Shown: positions 10,640 to 19,536, counted from the first letter of the stretch. The stretch is 64,000 bases of DNA from Ottowia testudinis (GCF_017498525.1 NZ_CP071796.1:2790001-2854000), one strand, 5' to 3'. Notes: generated by a model not told the origin, from the letters alone. A program made the numbers and translations.

Positions 10640-11266
10640 ATGCGACATCTGCTGCTGGCCTTCATTCTCGCGCTGTGCGTTGGTGCGCTGGCGCCGGCGT
10701 GGGCGCAGGTGGCCGCTGAGGGCGTATCTGCCGGGACTGTCGCCAGCGGCACAACAACAGGGGGCCCCATCGCTTGGCGAAGCCTGAGTACCGGGCAGCG
10801 CGCCGCCCTGCAGCCGCTTGAAAAATCCTGGCCCACCCTGGGCGCCGACCAGCAGCGCAAGTGGGTGGCGCTGACGCAAAACTACGACCGCATGGCGCCA
10901 GAGGAGCGCTCCACACTGCAGAGCCGCATGACGGAATGGGTGAGCCTGACGCCAGCGCAGCGCACCCAGGCGCGGCTCAACTTTGGCGAAGTGCGCCAAG
11001 TGCCGGCGGACGAGAAGCGCGCCAAGTGGGAAGAATACCAGGCGCTGCCCGCCGAGGAGCGCGAGCGCCTGGCCAACGACCGCCCTAAACCGCCGATCGG
11101 CGCGGCACCTGCGCTGCGCCCGGTGCCGGCCGATCGCTTGCTGCGCCCCACCCGCCCGGCCGTACCGGTGGCGGCACCCAACGCGGCTGCAGACGGCAGC
11201 TCCGCCGTGCCGCGCGTCAATCGCCATACACTGCTGCCTCAGCAGGCGGCATCGGCAGCGCGCTGA
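10640..11266 (+). CDS. DUF3106 family periplasmic protein
   Basis: 208 residues. Signal peptide to about residue 22 (cleavage after PAWA), then three similar helical repeats of the form LSxxQRAALxPLxxxWPxL / QRxKWxALxxxYxxMxPEE / ERxxLQxRMxEWxxLTPAQR, as in DUF3106. The tail is Ala/Pro-rich. Function unknown. It is 31 bp behind the DUF3619 gene, in a cluster I recall as conserved in Comamonadaceae. Confidence 0.75.
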   Translation: MRHLLLAFILALCVGALAPAWAQVAAEGVSAGTVASGTTTGGPIAWRSLSTGQRAALQPLEKSWPTLGADQQRKWVALTQNYDRMAPEERSTLQSRMTEWVSLTPAQRTQARLNFGEVRQVPADEKRAKWEEYQALPAEERERLANDRPKPPIGAAPALRPVPADRLLRPTRPAVPVAAPNAAADGSSAVPRVNRHTLLPQQAASAAR

Positions 11267-11332
11267 ACCGCGGGACGCTCTGTTGCCGTCTGGCTTGCCG
11301 CGCGCCAGCGTGCCGCCCGCAACTCTTTGCGC

Positions 11333-11881
11333 ATGAATCCATCCGCCCCCAAAACGGCAGCCACCGCCCAAGCCCTGAGCAAGTCGTGGCGCGCACCGTC
11401 GCTGCGCCGCCGCATGGCTTGCTGGTTGTACGAAGGCACGCTCCTGTTTGGTGTCGTCGTGCTGCCTGGTCTGGTGTTCGGCATCGTCACCAACACGCGG
11501 CACGCTCTCGACAACCGCCATGGCTTGCAGGCTTTGATATTTGGCGTGCTGGCGCTTTATTTCAGTTATTTCTGGGTCAAGGGCCAGACCTTGCCGATGA
11601 AAACCTGGCACATCCGTCTCATGGATCGCACTGGGCAGCCGGTTCGCTGGCCGCGTGCGATGTGGCGCTATCTGCTGGCATGGGTGTGGTTTCTGCCGCC
11701 ACTGGCGGCCATGGCACCGTTCAAGCTGTCAACGGGCGAGGTCAGCGTGCTGATGACCGGCTGGATCCTGGTGTGGGCGCTGTCGAGCCGGTTGAGGCGT
11801 GACCAGCAGTTCTGGCACGACGCCTGGGCCGGCACGCGGCTCATCGACGTGCAACCCGATCCAGCCCGCCGCCGCCAATGA
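11333..11881 (+). CDS. RDD family membrane protein
   Basis: 182 residues. The N-terminal SLRRRMACWLYEG matches the start of RDD domains, with Arg before the first helix. Three hydrophobic helices are seen (about residues 35-53, 61-80 and 110-150), with the conserved loop QTLPMKTWHIRLMDRTG between. ATG at 11333 is preferred to the TTG at 11327. Possible transport role, not assignable. It overlaps no gene and sits 56 bp before dgkA. Confidence 0.85.
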   Translation: MNPSAPKTAATAQALSKSWRAPSLRRRMACWLYEGTLLFGVVVLPGLVFGIVTNTRHALDNRHGLQALIFGVLALYFSYFWVKGQTLPMKTWHIRLMDRTGQPVRWPRAMWRYLLAWVWFLPPLAAMAPFKLSTGEVSVLMTGWILVWALSSRLRRDQQFWHDAWAGTRLIDVQPDPARRRQ

Positions 11882-11936
11882 TCGGCGCGGCGATGCCCGA
11901 CGTGGAAAAGACACCGTCGTGCTCGACAATCGGCGC

Positions 11937-12368
11937 ATGAATTTGCCACCGTCCCATTCATCTGCTCCCGGCATCGGCGCCGCGCCGGAGATCGTCAACC
12001 CGCAAAAGACCCGCACCGGCTTCTCCCGCATCTGGCACGCGACCGGTTACTCGATCGAAGGCCTGAAAGCCGGCTGGAGCGAACCCGCCTTTCGGCAGGA
12101 GGCCATCGCCGCCGCCGTGCTGCTGCCGGCGGCGTTCTGGCTCGGCCGCAGCTGGCCCGAAACCGCCTTGCTGGCGGGCTCCGTGCTGTTCGTGATGATC
12201 GTGGAATTGCTCAACACCGGCATCGAAACCGCCATCGACCGCATCGGCCCAGAGTGGCACGATTTGTCCAAGCGCGCCAAGGACATGGGCTCGGCCGCGG
12301 TGTTGCTGAGCTTGGTGTTGGCCGGCGGCATTTGGCTGTCGGCGCTGTACACACATTTTTTTGCCTGA
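11937..12368 (+). CDS. dgkA: Diacylglycerol kinase
   Basis: Small integral-membrane kinase that phosphorylates diacylglycerol to phosphatidate. 143 residues from ATG at 11937. It has the DgkA signature FRQEA (N-terminal amphipathic part), then three TM helices, with VELLNTGIETAIDRIGPEWHDLSKRAKDMGSAAV carrying the catalytic acidic residues. The N-terminus is about 20 residues longer than in E. coli. Its TGA overlaps the ATG of the next gene by one base (ATGA-type coupling). Confidence 0.94.
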   Translation: MNLPPSHSSAPGIGAAPEIVNPQKTRTGFSRIWHATGYSIEGLKAGWSEPAFRQEAIAAAVLLPAAFWLGRSWPETALLAGSVLFVMIVELLNTGIETAIDRIGPEWHDLSKRAKDMGSAAVLLSLVLAGGIWLSALYTHFFA

Positions 12369-12970
12369 TGAATTCTGAAACCTCCCCTGGCCCTGCTTTC
12401 TCCATCTGCGTCTATTGCGGCTCCCGGCCGGGCGCCGATGAGGCCTTTTCGGCTACCGCGGCGCAAATTGGCGAATGGATCGGCGCGCGTGGCGGCCAGC
12501 TGGTATACGGCGGCGGCCGCAGCGGCTTGATGGGCGTGGTGGCAGACGCCACGTTGGCCGCCGGCGGGCGCGTGGTCGGCGTGATCCCGCGAACGCTCGT
12601 GGAACGTGAACACGCGCACCGCGGCTGCACCGAGTTGCACATCGTCGAGACGATGCACGAGCGCAAACGCATCATGGCCGAGCGCGCCGATGCTTTTTTG
12701 GCGCTGCCCGGCGGGATTGGCACCTTCGAGGAATTCTTCGAAACCTGGACCTGGCGCCAGCTGGGCTACCACGACAAACCCATCGGCCTGCTGAACCAGA
12801 ACGGCTATTACGACGCCATGCTGCGCTTCATCAACCACAGCGTCGACAGCGGGTTCATGGACGGCAGCCAGATGCGCTTGATCGAGACCGGCACGCAATG
12901 GCTGGCGCTGCTGGAAAAGCTGGTGGAAGCGGCGGGCTTTCCCACGCCCGACCAACTGCACGTGGTCTGA
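12368..12970 (+). CDS. LOG family protein (nucleotide 5'-monophosphate phosphoribohydrolase-like)
   Basis: 200 residues of the TIGR00730/LOG family, which hydrolyses N6-substituted adenosine monophosphates or other nucleotides to base and ribose 5-phosphate. The Rossmann-like fold has YGGGRSGLMG and the diagnostic catalytic PGGIGTFEEFFE motif. The conserved E-R pair (MHERKRIM) is present. Start ATG 12368 is coupled to the dgkA stop. Substrate in bacteria is often uncertain. Confidence 0.9.
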   Translation: MNSETSPGPAFSICVYCGSRPGADEAFSATAAQIGEWIGARGGQLVYGGGRSGLMGVVADATLAAGGRVVGVIPRTLVEREHAHRGCTELHIVETMHERKRIMAERADAFLALPGGIGTFEEFFETWTWRQLGYHDKPIGLLNQNGYYDAMLRFINHSVDSGFMDGSQMRLIETGTQWLALLEKLVEAAGFPTPDQLHVV

Positions 12971-12993
12971 AGCCTAAATCGGACAAAAGAAAA

Positions 12994-13026
12994 CCGCGTC
13001 GCCCAATCGGGCGGCGCGGCCGTTTT
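12994..13026 (+). terminator. Convergent terminator between the LOG gene and csbD
   Basis: Stem 12994-13004 with 13009-13019 (11 bp, one G-T pair, AATC loop) followed by GTTTTT. The minus strand also has a T-rich tract (TTTTCTTTT), so it can serve csbD too. Confidence 0.85.
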
Positions 13027-13060
13027 TCAATGCCCTCTCAACGGGCTTGGGCGCGAGAGC

Positions 13061-13270
13061 TTACCAACGGTACTTGTTGCTGCTTTCCCAGTCGGCGATC
13101 TGCTTCTCAGCAGCATCCTTGGCGATGCCGTAACGTTCTTGCATTTTGCCAACCATTTGGTCGCGCTTGCCGGCAATCACGTCCAGATCGTCGTCGGTCA
13201 GCTTGCCCCACTGTTCCTTGACCTTGCCCTTGAATTGCTTCCAGTTGCCAGCGATGGTGTCTTCGTTCAT
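13061..13270 (-). CDS. CsbD family stress protein
   Basis: 69 residues, start ATG 13270 with GGAG upstream. It matches the CsbD-like family end to end: NEDTIAGNWKQFKGKVKEQWGKLTDDDLDVIAGKRDQMVG. These are small, hydrophilic, highly helical cytoplasmic proteins induced by general stress; the molecular role is unknown. Single gene with its own terminator. Confidence 0.93.
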   Translation of the reverse strand: MNEDTIAGNWKQFKGKVKEQWGKLTDDDLDVIAGKRDQMVGKMQERYGIAKDAAEKQIADWESSNKYRW

Positions 13271-13439
13271 TTGAATCTCCTGCGGTGTGTTTCACAGACG
13301 CCCTTCGTGGGGTCACGAAGTGGAAAACGCTTGCGATGAATGGACTTTATGCAGGACTCGAAGAAGAAGCAGTAGGCTGGCAGAGTCACACGGCGTCAGT
13401 CAAGGCCTACCGTTTGCCATGTCTTGAGACAGGGTCACG

Positions 13440-14654
13440 TCACGTATCAGGCAAGAACAACTGCTGCAGATCGCTCAAGAAATCGAAACCGCGCTCGGTC
13501 GGCCGCCAACCGGTGTCGTCGCGCTCGAGCCATTGCGCTTGCTCTGCTTTTTGAAGCGCCGCATGAATGCTGCTGGGCGGCAGGCCCGTTTTGTCCACGT
13601 AGTCCCGCAGCGTGAAGCCCTCCTTCAGCCGCAACGCGTTCAACATGTATTCAAACGGCAGGTCGCGGCGCGGCACCTCGTGCGCCTGCGCCACCGCGTC
13701 ACCCGCGAGCGCGCGCTCCATGTACAGCTCGGGCTGCCGGTGCCGCACCTGGCGCACGATGCGGTGCGGAAAGCTCAGTTTGCCGTGCGCACCCGCACCC
13801 AGGCCCAAATAGTCGCCAAACCGCCAATAGTTGAGGTTGTGGACACAGCGGTGGCCCGTGCGCGCATAGGCGGAGATCTCGTAGCGCTCCAGCCCGGCCT
13901 CGCCGGTCAATTCGGTGATGCGGTCGAGCATCGTCCAGGCGTCGTCGTCGTCAGGCACGGCGGGCGGGAACTTGGCGAACACTGTGTTCGGCTCGATCGT
14001 GAGGTGATAGATCGACAGATGCGGCGGGTTGAACGACAACGCGGTACGCACGTCCTGCTCCAACTGCGCCAACGATTGCCCGGGCAGCGCATACATCAGG
14101 TCGAGGTTGAAGGTGCCGAAGGCATGCGCCGCCTCTTGCAGGGCCGCCCGTGCCTGCGCGCCGTCATGTACGCGGCCAATGGCTTGAAGGTGCGCGTCGT
14201 TGAAGCTCTGCACGCCCACCGACAGCCGGGTGACCCCGGCGCCGCGAAACGCCGCGAAGCGCTCAAGCTCGAAGGTACCCGGATTGGCCTCCAGCGTGAC
14301 CTCGCAGGCCGGCTCCAGCGGCAGGCGCGCCCGCACGCCGGCGATCAGGCGGTCGATGGCCTCGGGCTCGAACAGGCTGGGTGTGCCGCCGCCGATGAAC
14401 ACGCTGACAACCGGCCGGCCCCACACCAGCGGCAGGCTGGCTTCCAGGTCGGCCAACAGCGCCTCGACGTAACGAGTTTGCTGCGCGGCGGCATCGACGC
14501 CCGCGCGCCGCTCGTGCGAGTTGAAGTCGCAATACGGGCACTTCTTCAGACACCAGGGCAGGTGCAGATACAGCGACAACGGCGGCAGCGCGGGCAACCG
14601 CAGCGTACCGGGGCGCAGGTAGTGGGACACGTCGCTCGTCAAGGAGATCGCCAA
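13440..14654 (-). CDS. hemW: Radical SAM haem chaperone HemW
   Basis: 404 residues. The radical-SAM cluster motif CLKKCPYC (Cys 35, 39 and 42) is followed by DF, as in HemW rather than the fourth Cys of HemN. FIGGGTPSLF and the C-terminal HemN_C domain (NALRLKEGF) are present. HemW inserts haem into respiratory enzymes and is not a coproporphyrinogen oxidase. The start is uncertain: TTG at 14654, or a GTG a few codons later; no ATG precedes the motif. Downstream of rdgB and rph but separated by an unusual 354-bp gap. Confidence 0.9.
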   Translation of the reverse strand: MAISLTSDVSHYLRPGTLRLPALPPLSLYLHLPWCLKKCPYCDFNSHERRAGVDAAAQQTRYVEALLADLEASLPLVWGRPVVSVFIGGGTPSLFEPEAIDRLIAGVRARLPLEPACEVTLEANPGTFELERFAAFRGAGVTRLSVGVQSFNDAHLQAIGRVHDGAQARAALQEAAHAFGTFNLDLMYALPGQSLAQLEQDVRTALSFNPPHLSIYHLTIEPNTVFAKFPPAVPDDDDAWTMLDRITELTGEAGLERYEISAYARTGHRCVHNLNYWRFGDYLGLGAGAHGKLSFPHRIVRQVRHRQPELYMERALAGDAVAQAHEVPRRDLPFEYMLNALRLKEGFTLRDYVDKTGLPPSSIHAALQKAEQAQWLERDDTGWRPTERGFDFLSDLQQLFLPDT

Positions 14655-15008
14655 CCAGTCAAATCAAAAACGATAGCTTCTGGCGCTCGCCACCAGAGGG
14701 TTTCAGCCTAAAACGGCGTGAAACCCTTGAACCTAGAAACGGCAGTTGACCGCTTGTTTTCTTCATTAACGTCTTATGGTGCTTGAGCTTTTTGGCTCCG
14801 CTGTCGTTCACCTTTTGGGTGAGCGCGCTATGCACCCGATCGCACCTCTGCGACCGCGCCATGCAGCGTTGCTCGTCCTTGCAGGCATCAGCCTGCGGCG
14901 TCCTCTCGCCTTGCCTGCCACGCCCGCAGCGGCACGCTCGGGCGCATTCAACTGCCGTTTCTAGGTTGAACCAAAAGCGCAAGCAGCCATGAATCTTGAT
15001 GATCGGAT
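14655..15008. other. 354-bp gap with an inverted-repeat-bounded element
   Basis: No convincing gene. It holds a degenerate palindromic-repeat copy (14666-14703), a hairpin GGGTTTCA/TGAAACCC (14698-14705 with 14719-14726), then a 238-bp block bounded by perfect 20-bp inverted repeats (next entry), and a second degenerate repeat copy (14971-15002). Short ORFs here are fortuitous. Confidence 0.6.
14730..14967. repeat. 238-bp element with perfect 20-bp terminal inverted repeats
   Basis: AACCTAGAAACGGCAGTTGA at 14730-14749 is the exact reverse complement of 14948-14967. No ORF of note lies inside, and no obvious target-site duplication flanks it. It could be a MITE-like non-autonomous element or a structured RNA. 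Only one copy is present in the window, so mobility cannot be judged. Confidence 0.6.
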
Positions 15009-15611
15009 TCATGCCAGCCAATGTTCGCGCATCAACGCCACCATGCGCGCGGCGGCGCGCCCGCGGTGGCTGTGCGCGTTCTTCACACCGGGCGGCAGTT
15101 CGGCGAAGGTTTGGCCAAATTCGGGGATGTACATGACCGGATCGAAACCAAAACCGCCCGTGCCGTGCCGCTCGCGCGCGATGTCGCCCACCACGCGGCC
15201 AACCGCGATCAAGGGCTCGGGGTCGCCGGCATGGCGCACCGCCACCAGCGTGCTGACCATGGCCGCGCGCCGGTGGTCGATGTCACGCATCTGCTCCAGC
15301 AGCGCGCGCACGTTGTTGTCGTCGCTTTTTTCGTAGCCGAATCGCGTGGCGTAAAAGGCGGTATCAACCCCCGGCGCGCCGCCGAAAGCATCGACGCACA
15401 GACCCGCGTCGTCGGCCAGCGCCGGCAGGTCCGAAGCCGCCGCCGCGTGGCGCGCCTTGGCCAGCGCGTTTTCGACAAAGGTGTGAAACGGCTCCTCGGC
15501 CTCGGCAATGCCCAACTCGGCCTGGCGCACCAGCTCCATGCCAAGCGGCGCCAGCATGGCCTGCAACTCCGCCAGCTTGCCGGCATTGTTGGAAGCGAGG
15601 ACGATTTTCAT
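15009..15611 (-). CDS. rdgB: XTP/dITP diphosphatase (non-canonical purine NTP pyrophosphatase)
   Basis: 200 residues from ATG 15611. Ham1/RdgB family: N-terminal SNNAGKLAEL substrate loop, LADDAGLCVDAFGGAPG with the catalytic Asp, and GFGFDPVMYIPEFGQTFAEL near the C-terminus. It removes dITP and XTP from the nucleotide pool. It follows rph by about 40 bp containing a palindromic repeat, a conserved pairing. Confidence 0.96.
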   Translation of the reverse strand: MKIVLASNNAGKLAELQAMLAPLGMELVRQAELGIAEAEEPFHTFVENALAKARHAAAASDLPALADDAGLCVDAFGGAPGVDTAFYATRFGYEKSDDNNVRALLEQMRDIDHRRAAMVSTLVAVRHAGDPEPLIAVGRVVGDIARERHGTGGFGFDPVMYIPEFGQTFAELPPGVKNAHSHRGRAAARMVALMREHWLA

Positions 15612-15619
15612 AAAAAAAC

Positions 15620-15660
15620 GGCTCTAGCGCTTGTCCATCAAGCGCTAGAAGCTACTATTT
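15620..15660 (+). repeat. Comamonad-type palindromic repeat, copy 3
   Basis: GCTCTAGCGCTTGTCCATCA followed by AGCGCTAGAAGC: a near-perfect hairpin (CTAGCGCTTG/CAAGCGCTAG). It lies between rph and rdgB and overlaps the last few bases of rph. Confidence 0.85.
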
Positions 15661-16386
15661 CGATAGCGAATTGCGCTGCAGCTCGATCAGCTCAGCAATG
15701 CCTTTTTCGGCCAGGCGCAGCAGTTGATCCATCTCGGCACGCGAGAAGGCCACGCCCTCGGCCGTGCCCTGCACCTCGACGTAATGGCCAGCGCCAGTCA
15801 TGACGACGTTCATGTCGGTGTCGCAGGCCGAGTCTTCGGCGTAGTCCAGATCGAGCAGCGGCACGCCGCGCACGATGCCGACCGAGATGGCGGCCACCGG
15901 ATGCACGATGGGCGATTCGGCGATGGCGCCGCGCTGCAGCAGCCAGTTCACCGCATCCCGCGCGGCGACAAAGGCGCCGGTGATCGCGGCGGTGCGCGTG
16001 CCGCCGTCGGCCTGGATGACGTCGCAGTCGAGGTGAATGGTGCGCTCGCCCAGCCGGCGCAGATCGAACACGGCGCGCAGGCTGCGCCCGATCAGGCGCT
16101 GAATCTCCTGGGTGCGGCCGCTTTGCTTGCCGCGCGCGGCCTCGCGGTCACCGCGCGTGTGCGTGGCGCGCGGCAGCATGCCGTATTCGGCGGTCACCCA
16201 GCCCTCGCCAGTACCGCGCTTGTGCGGCGGCACTCTTTCTTCCACCGACGCCGTGCACAGCACCTTGGTCTGGCCAAATTCGATCAGCACCGAGCCCTCG
16301 GCGTGCACGGTGTAGCCGCGCGTGATGGTGACCGGCCGCAGCGCATCCGGTGCGCGGCCGGTGCGAGGAGAAATGGAATCGTTCAT
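15655..16386 (-). CDS. rph: Ribonuclease PH
   Basis: Phosphorolytic 3'-5' exoribonuclease trimming tRNA 3' ends. 243 residues from ATG 16386. Conserved [42 protein letters not shown] (RNA/phosphate binding) and [19 protein letters not shown] are present. Likely co-transcribed with rdgB. Unlike the E. coli K-12 allele it looks intact. Confidence 0.97.
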   Translation of the reverse strand: MNDSISPRTGRAPDALRPVTITRGYTVHAEGSVLIEFGQTKVLCTASVEERVPPHKRGTGEGWVTAEYGMLPRATHTRGDREAARGKQSGRTQEIQRLIGRSLRAVFDLRRLGERTIHLDCDVIQADGGTRTAAITGAFVAARDAVNWLLQRGAIAESPIVHPVAAISVGIVRGVPLLDLDYAEDSACDTDMNVVMTGAGHYVEVQGTAEGVAFSRAEMDQLLRLAEKGIAELIELQRNSLSK

Positions 16387-16497
16387 GCGTTGAATGTTCA
16401 GTCAAACGGCCGCGCGGCAGGCCATGCGGGAATGCCGTGGAGCGGGCCTGGTCAGGCCACTGGCGCCATCCCCTTCAGAGAGAAGGCGCGCAGCGCC

Positions 16498-17406
16498 TCA
16501 GGAGGGGGATTTCTTCGTCCGCTGGATCGCCTCGTTGATCTCGGCGATCGAGCGCTCGATGGCATCTTCGTCCATCTCGTCGATCAGCGGGTCGAGAGCG
16601 CCGCTTTGGATGGTGGAGGCAAACACCTCGTCGCTCATCGCCTCGGTTTCGGTGAACCCGCTGCTGTGAAAGCCCGTGTCGGCCGGCGTTTCCCATTCGA
16701 TCGCCAGCACCGTCACGTTGTCTGAATGGTCGCCCGCGGCTTTCAACGCCATTTCGACCAGCGTCGGCACTGCCTCGCCCACCGGCATGGCGGCCAGAGT
16801 GCCGACGATCTGGTCGTCGTCGATGCTGCCCCACAGCCCGTCAGAACAAAGCAACAGCTTGTCGCCCTCGGCCAGCCGCACGGGGCCGGCGACGTCGAAC
16901 ATCGGCCGCACGGTCGAGCCCAGGCAGGTAAACAGCACGTTGCGGTTAACGCCTTCGAGCGACGCGCCGGCATTGGCCTGCGCCTCGATGTATGAGTGAT
17001 CGCGTGTGCGTGTAAGCAATTGGCCGTCGCGCACCACGTACAGGCGTGAATCGCCGCAATGCACCCAGTGCAACTCGCCCGCCTGCATCAGCCCAGCCAC
17101 CAGCGTGGTGCGCGGCGTGTCGAGCATGCCGCGTTCGCTGGCGTAGCGGATGATCTGGTGGTGCGCCGCCATCAGGCCCGAAGCCAGAAAAGTCGGTGGC
17201 GCCGGCACCTTGGGCTTGGCCTCGCGCTGAAACAACGCCGACAAGGTTTGCAACGCGAGCTGCGCCGCCACCTCGCCATCGGGGTGACCGCCCATGCCGT
17301 CGGCCAGCACGAACAAGCCCGCTTCTCGCGTGTAGCAGTAGCCCATGCGGTCTTCGTTCTTCTCACGGCCGCCCTTGCGGCTGAGCTGAAATACCGAGAA
17401 TTTCAT
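16498..17406 (-). CDS. PP2C-family serine/threonine protein phosphatase
   Basis: 302 residues from ATG 17406 (MKFSVFQLSRKGGREKNEDR). Metal-dependent PPM motifs in order: KNEDRMGY, LADGMGGHPDGEVAA (metal-binding Asp/Gly), VHCGDSRLY, SDGLWG and GDHSDNVTVLAI. A C-terminal acidic tail of about 60 residues extends beyond the catalytic domain. No membrane segment, so cytoplasmic. It lies 50 bp downstream of a Hanks-type kinase gene in the same direction and is the obvious reversing enzyme. Confidence 0.93.
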   Translation of the reverse strand: MKFSVFQLSRKGGREKNEDRMGYCYTREAGLFVLADGMGGHPDGEVAAQLALQTLSALFQREAKPKVPAPPTFLASGLMAAHHQIIRYASERGMLDTPRTTLVAGLMQAGELHWVHCGDSRLYVVRDGQLLTRTRDHSYIEAQANAGASLEGVNRNVLFTCLGSTVRPMFDVAGPVRLAEGDKLLLCSDGLWGSIDDDQIVGTLAAMPVGEAVPTLVEMALKAAGDHSDNVTVLAIEWETPADTGFHSSGFTETEAMSDEVFASTIQSGALDPLIDEMDEDAIERSIAEINEAIQRTKKSPS

Positions 17407-17455
17407 CAGGGAAAATTTTTGATGGGCCAGCGTGTCGCGACGGGAGCGCGTCACC

Positions 17456-18457
17456 TCAAGTCTTGCCGAAGCGGGTGGCGCGCTTCAGGTTTTTCTTCGT
17501 GTCGGTCACCATGTTGTCGAACTGCAGGCGCACCTTCTCGCCCACCGACAGCTTGGTGTACTGCCGCTCGCCCTCGCGGCTGAGCTCCTTCTGCAGCGCG
17601 AACACCGATTGCGGGCGCGACAGCGGATCGAGCGACATGCACCACTCGACCACCTCGATCAGGTTGTCGGAATAGACGCCGCGCATGCGCGTCAGCGACA
17701 GCGCCAGGCGGTCCTTTTCAAGCCGTTGCGGCGCGTCGTTGGGCGGATAGCCCTGCATGCACGAATAGATGCAGGCGCCGATGGCGTAGATGTCGGTCCA
17801 CGGCCCCATGGTGGAATCGCGCCGGTACATTTCGGGCGCGGCAAAGCCGGGGGTGTACATGGGGCGGGTGAAATTGCCCTCTTTGTTCAGCACCTCGCGC
17901 GCGGCGCCGAAGTCGATCATCACGGCCTTGTTGTCGTCGGTGATGAAGATGTTGGCGGGCTTCAAATCGAGGTGCAGCATCTTGTGCTGGTGCACGATGC
18001 GCAGCCCGCGCAGGATCTCGTCGAACAGCGAGCGGATGGTGGATTCGCGGAACACCTTCTGCTTCTTCAGATCGCGCGCGGTGACGATGAAATCCTGCAG
18101 GGTCGCGCCCTCCAGGTAGTTCATCACCATGTACACGGTTTCGTTCTGGCGGAAGAAGTTCAGCACGCTCACCACCGACGGGTGGGCGATCTGCGCCAGC
18201 GCCCGGCCTTCTTCAAAGAAGCTCTTGAGCCCCAGGCGATAGAGCGAGAGTTTCTCCGGCGCCACCTGCGGCACCAGCGCGCCAACGTCGCGCATGGTCA
18301 GCGCCGACGGCAGATACTCCTTGATGGCAACCTGTTGGCCTTCCTTGTCGACCGCGAGATACACCACGCCAAAACCGCCGGCCGAAATCTTGCGCACCAC
18401 GCGATACCCGCCGATCACTGTATCGGGCGGCAGGGCTGCGGGTTTGGGCTTTGACAT
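17456..18457 (-). CDS. Hanks-type serine/threonine protein kinase, soluble, non-RD
   Basis: 333 residues from ATG 18457. The kinase domain covers about residues 18-290: glycine loop SAGGFGVVY (25-33), ATP-binding Lys46 in VAIKEYLP, catalytic loop HLDLKPANIF (Asp164, Lys166, Asn169), DFG 182-184 and APEMY. The Arg of the usual HRD is Leu, so it is a non-RD kinase whose activation-loop control may differ. No PASTA domain or TM helix; the tail is short and basic (KKNLKRATRFGKT). Divergent from yicC; paired with the downstream phosphatase. Substrates unknown. Confidence 0.93.
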   Translation of the reverse strand: MSKPKPAALPPDTVIGGYRVVRKISAGGFGVVYLAVDKEGQQVAIKEYLPSALTMRDVGALVPQVAPEKLSLYRLGLKSFFEEGRALAQIAHPSVVSVLNFFRQNETVYMVMNYLEGATLQDFIVTARDLKKQKVFRESTIRSLFDEILRGLRIVHQHKMLHLDLKPANIFITDDNKAVMIDFGAAREVLNKEGNFTRPMYTPGFAAPEMYRRDSTMGPWTDIYAIGACIYSCMQGYPPNDAPQRLEKDRLALSLTRMRGVYSDNLIEVVEWCMSLDPLSRPQSVFALQKELSREGERQYTKLSVGEKVRLQFDNMVTDTKKNLKRATRFGKT

Positions 18458-18546
18458 AATTTGCGGCAATCGATCGGCTTGAATGCAACGGCCTCGCCGA
18501 TCAACCTTGTCAATCGCCGAGACCGTTTCGCACCGGAAAAAGCAGC

Positions 18547-19467
18547 ATGTCAGTTTACAGTATGACCGGTTACGCCAGCGGGCAGCAGGCGTTGGCAGCT
18601 GGCGCGGAAGACGCACCGTCGTGGAAGAATGCCCACCACCGCCTGGGCTTGGAGTTGCGCTCGGTCAACAGCCGGTTTCTCGACCTCGGGTTTCGCCTCT
18701 CCGACGATCTGCGGCAGCACGAACCGGCGCTGCGCGCCCTGTTGAACCAACGCCTCAAGCGCGGCAAGGTTGAATTGCGCGCCTATCTGCAAAGTCAGGG
18801 CGACGACACCGTGGCCGATCCACCACCCCGCCTGCTGCAGCGCTTGGCCTCGGTGCAGGATCAGGTGCGCGTGTGGTTGCCCGATGCCGCTGGCTTGTCG
18901 GTGGCCGATGTGCTGCGCGTGGCCGGTGGCGGCGAGCCGATGGACGACGAGCGCACGGCTGACGCCCTATTCGCATTGGCCAAGACCGTGCTGGACGATT
19001 TCGTTGCCGCGCGCGAGCGCGAGGGCGAGCGACTGGTGCAGTTGATCCGCGAACGCGTGGCGCAACTTCGCAAGCTGGCCGCCGCCGCCGCGCCGCTGGT
19101 GCCCGAAGCCGTGCAGGCACAGAAACAGCGCTTTCTGGCGCGCTGGCAAGAGGCGCTGACCGCTGGCGGCCCCCAGGTCGCGCCCGAAGCCGCGCAGGAT
19201 CGCGCCCTGGCCGAGGCCACGGCCTTCGCCATCCGCATCGACGTGGCCGAGGAGCTGGGGCGTCTGACGGCGCACCTGGACGAAATCGACGCCGTGCTGA
19301 AAAAAGGCGGCGAAGTCGGCAAGCGGCTCGATTTTCTGATTCAGGAATTGCACCGCGAAGCCAACACCTTGGGCAGCAAATCCGCCGCGCTGGAGTTGAC
19401 GCGCATTTCCGTCGACATGAAGGTGCTGATCGAGCAGATGCGCGAGCAGGTGCAGAACATCGAGTAG
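18547..19467 (+). CDS. yicC: YicC/YloC family endoribonuclease
   Basis: 306 residues from ATG 18547. N-terminal MTGYASG and LRSVNSRFLDLGFRLSDDLR match the YicC N-domain; C-terminal EELGRLTAHLDEI and GKRLDFLIQELHREANTLGSKS match DUF1732. The family includes an oligomeric endoribonuclease involved in small-RNA decay in E. coli. The N-terminal part carries a 12-residue insert (ALAAGAEDAPSW). Divergent from the kinase gene; the 89-bp gap should hold both promoters. Confidence 0.92.
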   Translation: MSVYSMTGYASGQQALAAGAEDAPSWKNAHHRLGLELRSVNSRFLDLGFRLSDDLRQHEPALRALLNQRLKRGKVELRAYLQSQGDDTVADPPPRLLQRLASVQDQVRVWLPDAAGLSVADVLRVAGGGEPMDDERTADALFALAKTVLDDFVAAREREGERLVQLIRERVAQLRKLAAAAAPLVPEAVQAQKQRFLARWQEALTAGGPQVAPEAAQDRALAEATAFAIRIDVAEELGRLTAHLDEIDAVLKKGGEVGKRLDFLIQELHREANTLGSKSAALELTRISVDMKVLIEQMREQVQNIE

Positions 19468-19473
19468 GGCACT

Positions 19474-19526
19474 ACTTTTTTGATAGCTTCTTGCGCTTTC
19501 CAGTCAAGCGCTGAAGGCTACTTTCA
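19474..19526 (+). repeat. Comamonad-type palindromic repeat, copy 4
   Basis: TTTTTTGATAGCTTCTTGCG, then CTTTCCAGTCAAGCGCTGAAGGCTA. It lies between the convergent yicC and esterase genes, where it may also work as a terminator. Confidence 0.8.
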
Positions 19527-19536
19527 TCACCATCCA

